From DATGKR01 sp035294565 (GTDB lineage: Bacteria > Actinomycetota > Acidimicrobiia > Acidimicrobiales > Palsa-688), in the NCBI GenBank assembly GCA_035294565.1, contig DATGKR010000173.1, positions 1 through 54,018 on the forward strand: 54,018 bases of DNA. The letters run 5' to 3'. Position 1 is the first letter of the stretch. Every line of letters starts with the position of its first letter. A program made the translations under genes and the position numbers. The notes under the pieces are model-generated. The model ran no database searches. It saw nothing but the letters and a program-made list of their open reading frames with translations, and was not told where the DNA came from. Of this stretch, positions 41,212 through 49,173 are shown one piece after another.

Positions 41212-41386
41212 TCGCCCGCTCGGGGCAGTTCGCCTCGGCGAGGCGGGCCGCCTCGAGCTCGCCTTCGCCGACCTCGGCCACCTTCACCTGGCCGTGGCCG
41301 TACTCGTCGGCGTCGAAGAGCTCCGGGGCGAGGGAGTAGCAGCGGCCATGGCCGGTGCACGCGTCGGGGTCTATGCGCAACTTCAT
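41195..41386 (-). CDS. 3Fe-4S ferredoxin of the P450-partner type
   Basis: A 63-residue ferredoxin with Cys10, Cys16 and Cys54 and His13 in the position of a fourth cluster ligand (CTGHGRC, then NCPERAI). This CxxHxxC type occurs in actinobacteria, normally beside a P450, to which it passes electrons. Here it is the last gene of the ABC-importer/dehydrogenase operon and lies 6.6 kb from the P450, so it may serve that enzyme in trans (inference). Seven bases separate it from the dehydrogenase upstream. Confidence 0.94.
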   Translation of the reverse strand: MKLRIDPDACTGHGRCYSLAPELFDADEYGHGQVKVAEVGEGELEAARLAEANCPERAISLEP

Positions 41387-41393
41387 CGTGCCC

Positions 41394-42602
41394 TCATCTT
41401 GGTAGTCCCAGCACCTTCTCGGCGACGATGTTCCTTTGGATCTCGGACGAGCCGGCGGAGATGGTGACGCCGAAGGAACGGAAGTACTGCTCCAGCCAGG
41501 AGGTCGGGTCGAACGTGGAGAGGGGCAGGACCACCGCGCCGGTGTCCTCGCTCGGTGACAGCGCCGGGCTGCCCTGGATCTCGGCGGCGACGAGCGCCAG
41601 GCGCTGGCGGGTCTCGCTGGAGAACATCTTCATCAGCGCCTGCTCGGGGGCCGAACCGCCCCGCAGCAGCTTCCCGAAGCCGAGGTAGCCGAGGCAGCGG
41701 GCCGCCTGGGCGTCGACGCAGAGCCCCGCGACAGCGTCGGCCGCCGCCCCCCGCTCCGGCTCGGGCAGGGCGGCCATCCAGGCCGGGGCCTCCTCCAGGA
41801 GGCGGCGGGTGGCGTTCTCCAGCTCGATCACGCTCTGCACCCACACCATCCCCCGTTCGTGGGCGAGGGAGCCGTTGGCCATCGCCCACCCGTCGTTCAA
41901 CCTTCCGACGAGGTTCGACGCCGGCACGACCACGTCGGTGAGGAACACCTCGTTCAGCTCCGCCGCCTTCGGGTTGACGATCTCCGGCACGGGTCGCACG
42001 GCGACCCCCGGGGTGTCCATGTCGACGAGCAGGACGCTGATGCCCCTGTGCTTGGGCGCGTCGGGGTCGGTCCGGCAGAAGAGGAAGCAGAAGTCGGCGT
42101 GGCTCGCCCCGGAGGTCCACAGCTTCTGGCCGTTGACGACGAAATTCTCACCGTCGCGGACCACTCTGGTGGACAACGATGCGAGGTCGCTGCCCGCCCC
42201 CGGCTCGCTCATGCCCAGACACGCCGTCTTCTCCCCCCTCAGCACGGCCATGGCGTAGCGCTCCACCTGCTCGGGGGTCCCGTAGTCGAGGATGGAGGGG
42301 GCGACTATCCCGAGCCCCTGGGGGTTGGTCGTGCGGGGCACCCCCGCCCTGGCCATCTCCTCCAGGTAGACGAGCTGCTCGGTGGGCGTCGCGTTGCGCC
42401 CGCCGCGCTCGGGCGGCCAGCCCGGCACCAGCCAGCCGGCGTCGAACATCCGGCGCGTCCAGCGCCTGGCCCAGCCGGGGGCGTGCCCCGACGAGAGCGC
42501 CGGCTCGGCCTCCATCTCCTCGGCGGAGGGCCGGTTGGCGGAGAGCCATTCGACGAGCTCCTCCCGGAACTCCTCGACGGCCGGTTCGAAGGCCAGCCTC
42601 AC
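41394..42602 (-). CDS. Acyl-CoA dehydrogenase with SEPGAGSD loop
   Basis: A 402-residue dehydrogenase chain with MSEPGAGSDLASLSTR, the VVNGQKLWTSGA strand and the C-terminal GSSEIQRNIVAEKVLGLPR. It is the motif-bearing partner of 42599-43738; the two genes overlap as GTGA, so a 1:1 heteromer is likely. The start is GTG 42602; the reading continued to 43286 is a shadow of the neighbour. Similar to FadE-type enzymes acting on steroid side chains or other bulky CoA esters. Function on a specific substrate is unknown. Confidence 0.92.
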   Translation of the reverse strand: MRLAFEPAVEEFREELVEWLSANRPSAEEMEAEPALSSGHAPGWARRWTRRMFDAGWLVPGWPPERGGRNATPTEQLVYLEEMARAGVPRTTNPQGLGIVAPSILDYGTPEQVERYAMAVLRGEKTACLGMSEPGAGSDLASLSTRVVRDGENFVVNGQKLWTSGASHADFCFLFCRTDPDAPKHRGISVLLVDMDTPGVAVRPVPEIVNPKAAELNEVFLTDVVVPASNLVGRLNDGWAMANGSLAHERGMVWVQSVIELENATRRLLEEAPAWMAALPEPERGAAADAVAGLCVDAQAARCLGYLGFGKLLRGGSAPEQALMKMFSSETRQRLALVAAEIQGSPALSPSEDTGAVVLPLSTFDPTSWLEQYFRSFGVTISAGSSEIQRNIVAEKVLGLPR

Positions 42603-43738
42603 GCCGCCACCCCCACCAGGCGGGCGACGTTCGCCCGGTGGGCCGCCGCCGTGCCGAAGAGGAAGTCGCCTGTCTTGGCCCTCTTCAAGAACATGTGGAG
42701 GTCGTTCTCCCACGTGAAGCCGATGCCGCCGTGCAGCTGGAGGCCGTCTTGGACCATCAGCCGCTGGCAGTCGCCGGCGGCCGCTTTGGCCATGGAGACG
42801 GCAAGGCGCCGGCGGGGATCGTCCTCGGCGATCGTCGCCGCGGCGAACGAGCCGAGCGCTGCCGCCCGTTCGAGCAGGGTGTACATGTCGACGAGGCGGT
42901 GCTTGAGGGCCTGGAAGGATCCGATCGGCCGACCATACTGGTGGCGGTCCTTGGCGTACTGCAGGGTCGTGTCGAAGATCGCCCGGGTGGTCCCGTTGGT
43001 CGCCGCGGCCATGCAGGCCGTCGCCTCCTCGAGCGCCCGTGCGATCGACTCGCCGGCGGCTGGGTCGCCGGGCTCGACCAGCACCCGTTCGGGCGGAACG
43101 GCGATCCCGTCGAGCGTCACTTCGGCGAGGGGAAGCGTCGGGTCGGTCACCCTGAGCGGGCGCAGCTGGGCGTCGCGCCCGGCAACGACGAAGACGCCGA
43201 GGCCGTCGCGCGAACGGGCGACGACCGCTATCTCGTCGGCCGCCAAGCCCCCCGCCACCCAGGACTTGGTCCCCTCGAGGATCCACCCGGAACGTCCCTG
43301 GCGGGCGGAGGCGGCGACCGCCGCGGGCTCCCAGCGCCCGGCCGGCTCGGCGATCGCCAAGGCGCCTGTCAGGCGCCCCTCGGCGAGCGGACGGAGGAAC
43401 GCCTCGGCCACGTAGTCGGGCGCCGTTTCACGGACCATCGGAGCGAACTGGGTAACCGTCGTCAGGAAAGGCCCGGGGGCCACGACGCGGCCCAGCTCCT
43501 CGGCGACGAGTGCCAGCTCCACGAATCCGAGCCCCAAGCCGCCGAACTTCTCGGGTATCGACAGCGCCGGCCAGTCGAGCTCGACCATCTGCGCCCACAG
43601 CCGCGCGACCGCGGCGCCCTCGTCGGGCTGTTCGGCTTCGAAGACCTGGCGCACCAAAGACGCTGGGCAGGCCTGGCGCAGGACGGCCCGGACGCTGCCG
43701 CGAAGCTCCTCCTGGTCGTCGTCGGGTTGGAGGTCCAT
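42599..43738 (-). CDS. Acyl-CoA dehydrogenase subunit lacking the SEPGAGSD loop
   Basis: A 379-residue dehydrogenase-like chain. It keeps HQYGRPIGSFQALKHRLVDM and LQLHGGIGFTWENDLHMFLK, but has no SEPGAGSD loop. It resembles 15346-16428 and the first half of the fused 26473-28656 protein. It should pair with the next gene. It follows the small membrane protein gene after seven bases and is the seventh gene of the operon that starts with the importer. Confidence 0.9.
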   Translation of the reverse strand: MDLQPDDDQEELRGSVRAVLRQACPASLVRQVFEAEQPDEGAAVARLWAQMVELDWPALSIPEKFGGLGLGFVELALVAEELGRVVAPGPFLTTVTQFAPMVRETAPDYVAEAFLRPLAEGRLTGALAIAEPAGRWEPAAVAASARQGRSGWILEGTKSWVAGGLAADEIAVVARSRDGLGVFVVAGRDAQLRPLRVTDPTLPLAEVTLDGIAVPPERVLVEPGDPAAGESIARALEEATACMAAATNGTTRAIFDTTLQYAKDRHQYGRPIGSFQALKHRLVDMYTLLERAAALGSFAAATIAEDDPRRRLAVSMAKAAAGDCQRLMVQDGLQLHGGIGFTWENDLHMFLKRAKTGDFLFGTAAAHRANVARLVGVAA

Positions 43739-43745
43739 CGTGCCC

Positions 43746-44327
43746 CTAGTTGTTGGCGTGGGCGAGCGGCTCGCACACGCGGCACGCTTTCATGCCCCGC
43801 GCCTCCTCCTCGCCCACGACGCGCAGCTCTCCGACCCGGTTGGCGACCATCGGGCAGCCCGCCGTGTGGAAGTTGGTACCCGAACGGGTGGCGACGAAGG
43901 TGCGCCCCGCTCCGTTCGGCGAGCGCCCCGCCGAGGCGGCCTCGGGGCGGACGCGCGACCCGAGGGTCTCCAGCAGCTCGCGCATCATCTCCCGCTGCTC
44001 GCGCAGCGCCTGCTGGTGGTGCAGGTCCGCCTGGTCGTAGATGCGGTACAACCAGTGCGCCCAGTAGAAGAAGCATCCCACCATGACGCCGGCCAGGCCG
44101 AGGATGCCGCCGCTGATGATGTAGGGGATCTGTTGTTGGTCGACTCGGCCGTGGGCGGCCCCATTCCAGCCGAGGACGATCACCGCCACCCCCAAAGGCA
44201 GCAGGATGGCCCCGGCCATGATCGGCGCCGTGTTGCGCAGGTCGAGGTCCTGGGGCAGCAGGCTGCGCAGCCGCGCCCGTCGTCGGGAGGGGGCGGCGGC
44301 CTGCTCAGGAGCTGGTTCGTTGGTCAT
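43746..44327 (-). CDS. Small membrane protein with an Ada-like zinc-site tail
   Basis: A 193-residue protein of unknown function. Residues 34-54 and 68-90 are membrane helices, so both ends should be cytoplasmic. Residues about 96-125 form a charged helix. The tail has FHTAGCPMV (His154, Cys158) and ACRVC (Cys182, Cys185), spaced like the small zinc site of Ada-N/thermonuclease-tail domains (resemblance only). GGGAGA precedes the ATG at 44327; a longer reading to 44438 lacks support. It sits inside the importer operon between the secreted anchor protein and the dehydrogenase pair. Confidence 0.75.
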   Translation of the reverse strand: MTNEPAPEQAAAPSRRRARLRSLLPQDLDLRNTAPIMAGAILLPLGVAVIVLGWNGAAHGRVDQQQIPYIISGGILGLAGVMVGCFFYWAHWLYRIYDQADLHHQQALREQREMMRELLETLGSRVRPEAASAGRSPNGAGRTFVATRSGTNFHTAGCPMVANRVGELRVVGEEEARGMKACRVCEPLAHANN

Positions 44328-44344
44328 GGGTTCTCCCGCACTGG

Positions 44345-45736
44345 TCAGGTTCTCCGGCCTCTCAGCAGCTGCCAGTTGGCGAAGCCGAGCAGCGGCCCGG
44401 AGGCGACGATGGACAGAAGTATGGCTACCACCACCCACGCGACCTTGACGGGAAGGCCGAGCAGGGTCACCTGCTGGGGGGCGGAAGGCGAGGCCGTCGC
44501 CGACGATGTCGGGGCGGCGGTCTGCCCAGTGGCGAGGGCCTGGCCCGGCGACGGCAGGGCCCCCACGCTCGGGACGGCACCTCCCAGGGGCGCCGAGGAT
44601 CCCACCGCGGCCGACGTGGAGGCGCCGGCCGGCGCGCCGCCCGTGGAGCCGAGGCCGCCAACAGGGGCGAACGGCGGCAGGGCGCTGGCGTCGGCGCTGG
44701 CCTGGCTGAGGCCCAGGTAGACGTCGAGGCCGATGGCGCTGACCGGCACGGCCCCCTGCGGGTTGGGGATGTGCTGGTCCAAGAAGGTGATCTGCAGGGC
44801 GCCGCTCGTGGCCGTCGCCTGCGCACCGTCGTATTGGGTTTGGGGGCTGATCGTGCGGACCTCGATCCCCGCCTGGGCGAGAGCGCTGAGCGCGGCGTTG
44901 GCACTGGGCACCAGCAGAGACCCCTGGCTGGCCGGGCCGAGGTGGATCCCGTCGGGGCCGATGTAGGCGGCCTGCCCGCCGACTGTGACCGAGCCGATCT
45001 TGAAGTCGGTGGTCGGCTGGCCCGAGGAGCCGTCCGAGGTGGCGGTGGCGTCGCTAGTCAGGCCGGAGATGGTGACGAGGCCCCCGAGCAGCTTGATGGT
45101 GCCGATCTCGCTGTGGGCCGTCGAGGTGACCGACGAGGACCGCAACTCGGTGGTCGCCGAGGTGACCCCCGACGCGACGCTCAGAGCGGAGCTGATGGTC
45201 TCGGCGCTCGCCTGTGAGCTGGCCGACGCCCCGCTGTCGGTGGCGTCCGCCTTGGCGGTGCCGACGCCCGTGGTGGAGCCCCCCGGCGGGGTGTAGGAGG
45301 AGGAGCTTCCCACGCTCACCTGCGGCGGGTAGTCAGCCTGGGCCTGGACCGGGTCGTTGAGGGCGTTGGCGAGGGCGCTCGGGAACTGGGAGCTGAACGT
45401 CTGGATGTCGGTCCCGGCCTGGGCGGCCGTGGACCCTGGGTAGGCGGGGCTGGCGGTGGCCGTGCTCGACCCAGTCGACGTACTCGCCGCTGCGTACGGG
45501 ACCGAAGCGTCGATCAGGTTCCCCTGGCTGATGTTGCCGGCGCCGACGATGCCGGGGGTGAGCGGAGCGAGCTCGACGCCGGTGGCGACGGCGGTGGCGT
45601 TCTCCCCTGCCAGGTTGGCGCCGGGCGAGCCGTCGGCGTGGGCGGCTGGGGCCATCTCGAAGGCGGCCAGCGGGAAGGCGACGAACATCGACACGGCCAC
45701 AGCGGCGGCGGCGCGGCGAGCGTCGAGCTTGATCAT
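44345..45736 (-). CDS. Exported Ser/Ala/Thr-rich protein with C-terminal membrane anchor
   Basis: A 463-residue protein with a signal peptide (residues 1-35, ending AHADG), a repetitive beta-rich exported region with many Thr/Ser/Ala (about 40-345), a proline/alanine/serine linker (about 350-420) and a C-terminal helix (about 430-453) followed by RGRRT. It would face outside, anchored in the membrane. The layout recalls the choice-of-anchor surface proteins found in Acidimicrobiia, though the family is not certain. Its ATG overlaps the ATPase stop (ATGA), so it is coupled to the ABC transporter and may be an accessory part. Confidence 0.75.
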   Translation of the reverse strand: MIKLDARRAAAAVAVSMFVAFPLAAFEMAPAAHADGSPGANLAGENATAVATGVELAPLTPGIVGAGNISQGNLIDASVPYAAASTSTGSSTATASPAYPGSTAAQAGTDIQTFSSQFPSALANALNDPVQAQADYPPQVSVGSSSSYTPPGGSTTGVGTAKADATDSGASASSQASAETISSALSVASGVTSATTELRSSSVTSTAHSEIGTIKLLGGLVTISGLTSDATATSDGSSGQPTTDFKIGSVTVGGQAAYIGPDGIHLGPASQGSLLVPSANAALSALAQAGIEVRTISPQTQYDGAQATATSGALQITFLDQHIPNPQGAVPVSAIGLDVYLGLSQASADASALPPFAPVGGLGSTGGAPAGASTSAAVGSSAPLGGAVPSVGALPSPGQALATGQTAAPTSSATASPSAPQQVTLLGLPVKVAWVVVAILLSIVASGPLLGFANWQLLRGRRT

Positions 45737-46449
45737 CTGGCAGCCCCCAAGTAGGCGTCCGTGAGGGCCGCGGAGCTCTGCAGGTCCGCTGGTTCGCCCA
45801 TGTCGACGATCCTCCCTTTTTCCAGGACGTAGGCGTAGTCGGCGAGCTCGAGGGCGGCGTCGACGTACTGCTCGACGAGCAGCATCGACGTCCCGGCCGC
45901 GGCACTTGAACGGATCCGCTCGAACAGCTCGGCGGTGACGAGCGGGGCCAGGCCCATGGAGATCTCGTCGAGCATGAGAAGGCGCGGCCTGGTGACCAGC
46001 GCCCGGGCGAGGGCCAGCATCTGCTGCTCCCCGCCCGAAAGGGTGCCGGCCTGCTGGGAAAGCCGTTGCCCGAGCACGGGGAACAGCTCGACCGCCTGGT
46101 CGATGATCGAACCGGACTGGCCCGCCACCCGGGCGTAGGAGGCCATCGACAGGTTCTCCGCCACCGTCAGGCTTCGGAAGATGCCCCGCCCCTCGGGAAC
46201 GTGGACCACGCCGGCCGCGGCGATGCCGTGCGGGGGCCAGCGGGTGATGTCGGCCCCGGCGAAGACGATCCTGCCCTTGTCGGGTCTCACCAGGCCCGAA
46301 ATGGCCCGCAGTGTTGTGGTCTTGCCCGCCCCGTTGGCCCCGAGCAGCGCCACCACGCTGCCGTCGGGGACGACGAGGCTCACTTCGGAGAGTGCCCGCA
46401 GACCACCGTAGGAGACCGACACCGACTCGACCGACAGTAGGGCGCTCAT
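45733..46449 (-). CDS. ABC importer ATPase, LivF family
   Basis: A 238-residue ATPase. Walker A GANGAGKTT is at residues 37-45, the signature is TLSGGEQQMLALARAL and Walker B LLMLDEISMGLAP. The GIAAAGVVHVPEGRGIF segment is typical of LivF. It works with the 46446 ATPase, the fused permease and the binding protein. The ATG 46449 overlaps the upstream stop by four bases; a longer reading to 46887 is a shadow. It energises uptake of amino-acid-like or organic-acid substrates. Confidence 0.93.
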   Translation of the reverse strand: MSALLSVESVSVSYGGLRALSEVSLVVPDGSVVALLGANGAGKTTTLRAISGLVRPDKGRIVFAGADITRWPPHGIAAAGVVHVPEGRGIFRSLTVAENLSMASYARVAGQSGSIIDQAVELFPVLGQRLSQQAGTLSGGEQQMLALARALVTRPRLLMLDEISMGLAPLVTAELFERIRSSAAAGTSMLLVEQYVDAALELADYAYVLEKGRIVDMGEPADLQSSAALTDAYLGAAR

Positions 46450-47198
46450 GCCGCCGGCTCCCCCAGGTAGGCGGCGATCACCTTCGGGTCGCGCCGGATC
46501 TGTCCCGGCGTGCCGCAAGCGATGCGCCGGCCGAATTCGAGCACCGTGATCGCGTGGCAGCACTCCATCACCAGCCGCATGTCGTGCTCGACCAGAAGCA
46601 CGGCGGGCGCGTCGGGGCCGGCCCCGGTGACTTCCTCCAGCACCTGCCTGAAGGCGTCCGTCTCGACCGCGTCGAGCCCGGAGCTCGGCTCGTCGAGGAG
46701 CAGCAGCTTCGGCTCGGTGCACAGCGCCCGGCCGAGCTCCACCATGCGCCCCAAACCGGTGGGCAGCTCCCCTGCTCGGCGTCCGGCGATGTGGTCGAGG
46801 CCGAGCCGCTCGAGGACGTGCTGGACGAGCTCCCTGCCCTCCGCCGATCGCCGGCCGAACACCCCGCCGGGAACGCTCGCCTCCCAAGCCGAGAGCAGGT
46901 TGTCCCGAACGGTGAGGCCGACGAACAGCTCGAGCTTCTGGAACGTCCGGGCGAGACCGGCCCTGGCCCTGCGCTGGGGAGGCCAGCGGTCGATCAGCTC
47001 GCCGCCGAAGCTGACGTGGCCGCTGGTCGGAGCCTGCAAACCGGTGATCACGTTGAAGAGGGTCGTCTTGCCAGCGCCGTTGGGCCCTATGAGGCCGGTG
47101 ATGCTCCCCGGCTGCACCTCCAGGTCCACGTGGTCCAAGGCGGTGAGACCCCCGAAGCGGACGGTCACGTCCTGCACCGACAGCAGCGACTCAGCCAT
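46446..47198 (-). CDS. ABC importer ATPase, LivG family
   Basis: A 250-residue ATPase with Walker A GPNGAGKTT at residues 38-46 and Walker B LLLLDEPSSGLD. The signature reads LPTGLGRMVELGRAL, which departs from the usual LPYGxQRRLEIARAL; the conserved glycine is kept, so activity is probable. The C-terminal VIAAYLGEP is typical of LivG. It overlaps the permease gene by eight bases and the LivF gene by four. Confidence 0.92.
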   Translation of the reverse strand: MAESLLSVQDVTVRFGGLTALDHVDLEVQPGSITGLIGPNGAGKTTLFNVITGLQAPTSGHVSFGGELIDRWPPQRRARAGLARTFQKLELFVGLTVRDNLLSAWEASVPGGVFGRRSAEGRELVQHVLERLGLDHIAGRRAGELPTGLGRMVELGRALCTEPKLLLLDEPSSGLDAVETDAFRQVLEEVTGAGPDAPAVLLVEHDMRLVMECCHAITVLEFGRRIACGTPGQIRRDPKVIAAYLGEPAA

Positions 47199-49158
47199 GG
47201 CTTCTGGAGGGGGCGAGGGCGGGCATCTCGGTGGTCACGGCGGCGAGAGAGCCGCTAGGGGCGGGCTCAGCCGCGACCGGGCTTTGAACGCCCGACGCCC
47301 ACGGCCGGGGCAGGCGGTAGAGGACGGCCGTGGTGTACCTGGTCTGGGCGGCGATGTTCTCGGGCAGGCCCTCGGATCCCTTGGCGATCCCGATCACGAC
47401 GAGCGCCACGCCGAGCGGCATGTACGAATGCACCGAGGCGGGGATGCCGGGGAGCAGGTTGAGCAGGTTGAGGGCGCCGGCGACGAGCGCCCCGCTGACG
47501 AGGTTCCGCCCGCCGACGACGACCAGCAGGAGAAGCTCCAGCGAGTTGTTGAAGGCGAAGTTGGACGGGTCGACGGTCTGCTGGGTCATGGCCAGCAGGC
47601 TCCCGCCGATGGCGGCGACGACCGCCGCAGCGGCGAAGACGGCCAGCTTGGTCAGCGTGAGGTTCGCACCCAGGGTGGAGGCGGCCGCCGGCGAGTCGCG
47701 CACCATGTTGAGGCGCCGCCCGACGGGACCTTTCCGCAGGAGGTAAACGCCGGCGCCGACGACGGTGAGCACGGCCAGGCACAGGTAGAACTGGGCGGTG
47801 TAGGACTTGAAAGACAGCGGGCCGATCGACGCGGCGGTGATGCTGAGGCCGGTAAGGCCGCCGCTGATGGCGTTGTCGTTGAACACCAGGTTGTCCATGA
47901 GCAGGGCGAAGGCCATGGTGGCGAGCGCGAGGAACAGTCCTGACAGCCGCAGCGACGGAAGCCCCACGAGCAGCCCGAGGGGTACGGCGATGAGGGCGCC
48001 CACCAGCACCCCGAGGGGGAACAGGCCGCCGTGGGTGCCGGCGATGTGGGCCACCGCGAACGCCCCGACGCCGGCGAAGCTCATCTGGGCGATCGAGATC
48101 TGGCCGGTCCAGCCGGTGAGCACGACGAGGGTCAGCGCCACCACCGAGAAGGCCATCGTCTCGGCGATGTCGTGCTGGATCGAAGAGCTGAACACGAGCG
48201 GCAGGACGACGCCCGCGGCGATCGCTGCGACGAGCCCGGAGCCCAGCCCGAAGCGTTCCCGCCCGGCCTGCCTGCCCCGGTTGGACGTGAGCGAGGAGCG
48301 CACCTCCTTGAGGCGCGACCCGTAGACGACGAGGAGGAGGAACAGCGCCAGGTAGGGGATCGACCCTTCGAGCTTGGCCACGAAGCCGGTGCTGTTCCAC
48401 TTGGCCAGGATGTTCTGGATGAGGCCGAGGACGATGGCCCCCACGAAGGCGAGCGGGAGGCTCGTCAGCCTTCCGAGAACCGCTGGGGCGAAGGCGTAGA
48501 TGACCAGCGCCGGCAGGACGTAGCTGACCAGCCCCACCTGGGTGCTGAGCAGGATGCCCGAGATCGCCGCGAACACGGTGGAGGTGATCCATGCGACCCG
48601 CCCGACCGTCCCGGCGTTGACGGCGATCAGCCCGGCCAGCTCCCTGTTGTCCACGACCGCCCTCGTGGCAGTGCCGAGCCTGGTCCGCCGCAGGAGCAGG
48701 TACAGGGCCAAGGCAGAGCCAACGGCGACGATCATCGTGCCGAGCTCGTTCCAGGTGACTATCGCCCCGACGAGGCGGACGCTGCCGTGGGGGAAGATGG
48801 TGGGCAGGTCCCGGGTGGTGCCGCCGAACAGGTGGGGGACGAGGGCTATGAAGAAGGCGAGGATGCCGAGCGAGACGACGACCTGCACCTCCACCGCGGC
48901 GGTCGCCAGCGGCCGGAACACCGCCTCCAGCACCAGCCCCAGCAGCGGAGCGACCACGACCACCAGCAGCGGCAGGGAGATCCACTGGGACCACCCCCAC
49001 CGGTCGCGGAACTGCCAGAACGTGTAGGCGCAGAACATGGCTATGCCGCCGTAGGCGAAGTTGAAGATCCCCGACGTCTTGTAGGTGAGGACGATGCCCA
49101 TCGACGCCAGGGCGTAGATGGCGCCGCCGAAGAGCCCGAGGATGATGTACACGGCCAT
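47191..49158 (-). CDS. Fused LivH-LivM permease of the ABC importer
   Basis: A 655-residue membrane protein. The first half (about 1-290) is LivH-like: GLFGGAIYALASMGIVLTYK at the N-terminus and the FIALVPHLFGG region. The second half (about 305-600) is LivM-like: LTGWTGQISIAQMSFAGVGA and the VVGGRNLVSGALVAGAL motif. Together they hold about 18 membrane helices. The last 60 residues are a polar Pro/Ala-rich tail with no homology I can name. Separate genes are usual in most bacteria; fusion is frequent in actinobacteria. It follows the binding-protein gene after 15 bases. Confidence 0.92.
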   Translation of the reverse strand: MAVYIILGLFGGAIYALASMGIVLTYKTSGIFNFAYGGIAMFCAYTFWQFRDRWGWSQWISLPLLVVVVAPLLGLVLEAVFRPLATAAVEVQVVVSLGILAFFIALVPHLFGGTTRDLPTIFPHGSVRLVGAIVTWNELGTMIVAVGSALALYLLLRRTRLGTATRAVVDNRELAGLIAVNAGTVGRVAWITSTVFAAISGILLSTQVGLVSYVLPALVIYAFAPAVLGRLTSLPLAFVGAIVLGLIQNILAKWNSTGFVAKLEGSIPYLALFLLLVVYGSRLKEVRSSLTSNRGRQAGRERFGLGSGLVAAIAAGVVLPLVFSSSIQHDIAETMAFSVVALTLVVLTGWTGQISIAQMSFAGVGAFAVAHIAGTHGGLFPLGVLVGALIAVPLGLLVGLPSLRLSGLFLALATMAFALLMDNLVFNDNAISGGLTGLSITAASIGPLSFKSYTAQFYLCLAVLTVVGAGVYLLRKGPVGRRLNMVRDSPAAASTLGANLTLTKLAVFAAAAVVAAIGGSLLAMTQQTVDPSNFAFNNSLELLLLVVVGGRNLVSGALVAGALNLLNLLPGIPASVHSYMPLGVALVVIGIAKGSEGLPENIAAQTRYTTAVLYRLPRPWASGVQSPVAAEPAPSGSLAAVTTEMPALAPSRSHG

Positions 49159-49173
49159 GCGCCTACCCCCCCG

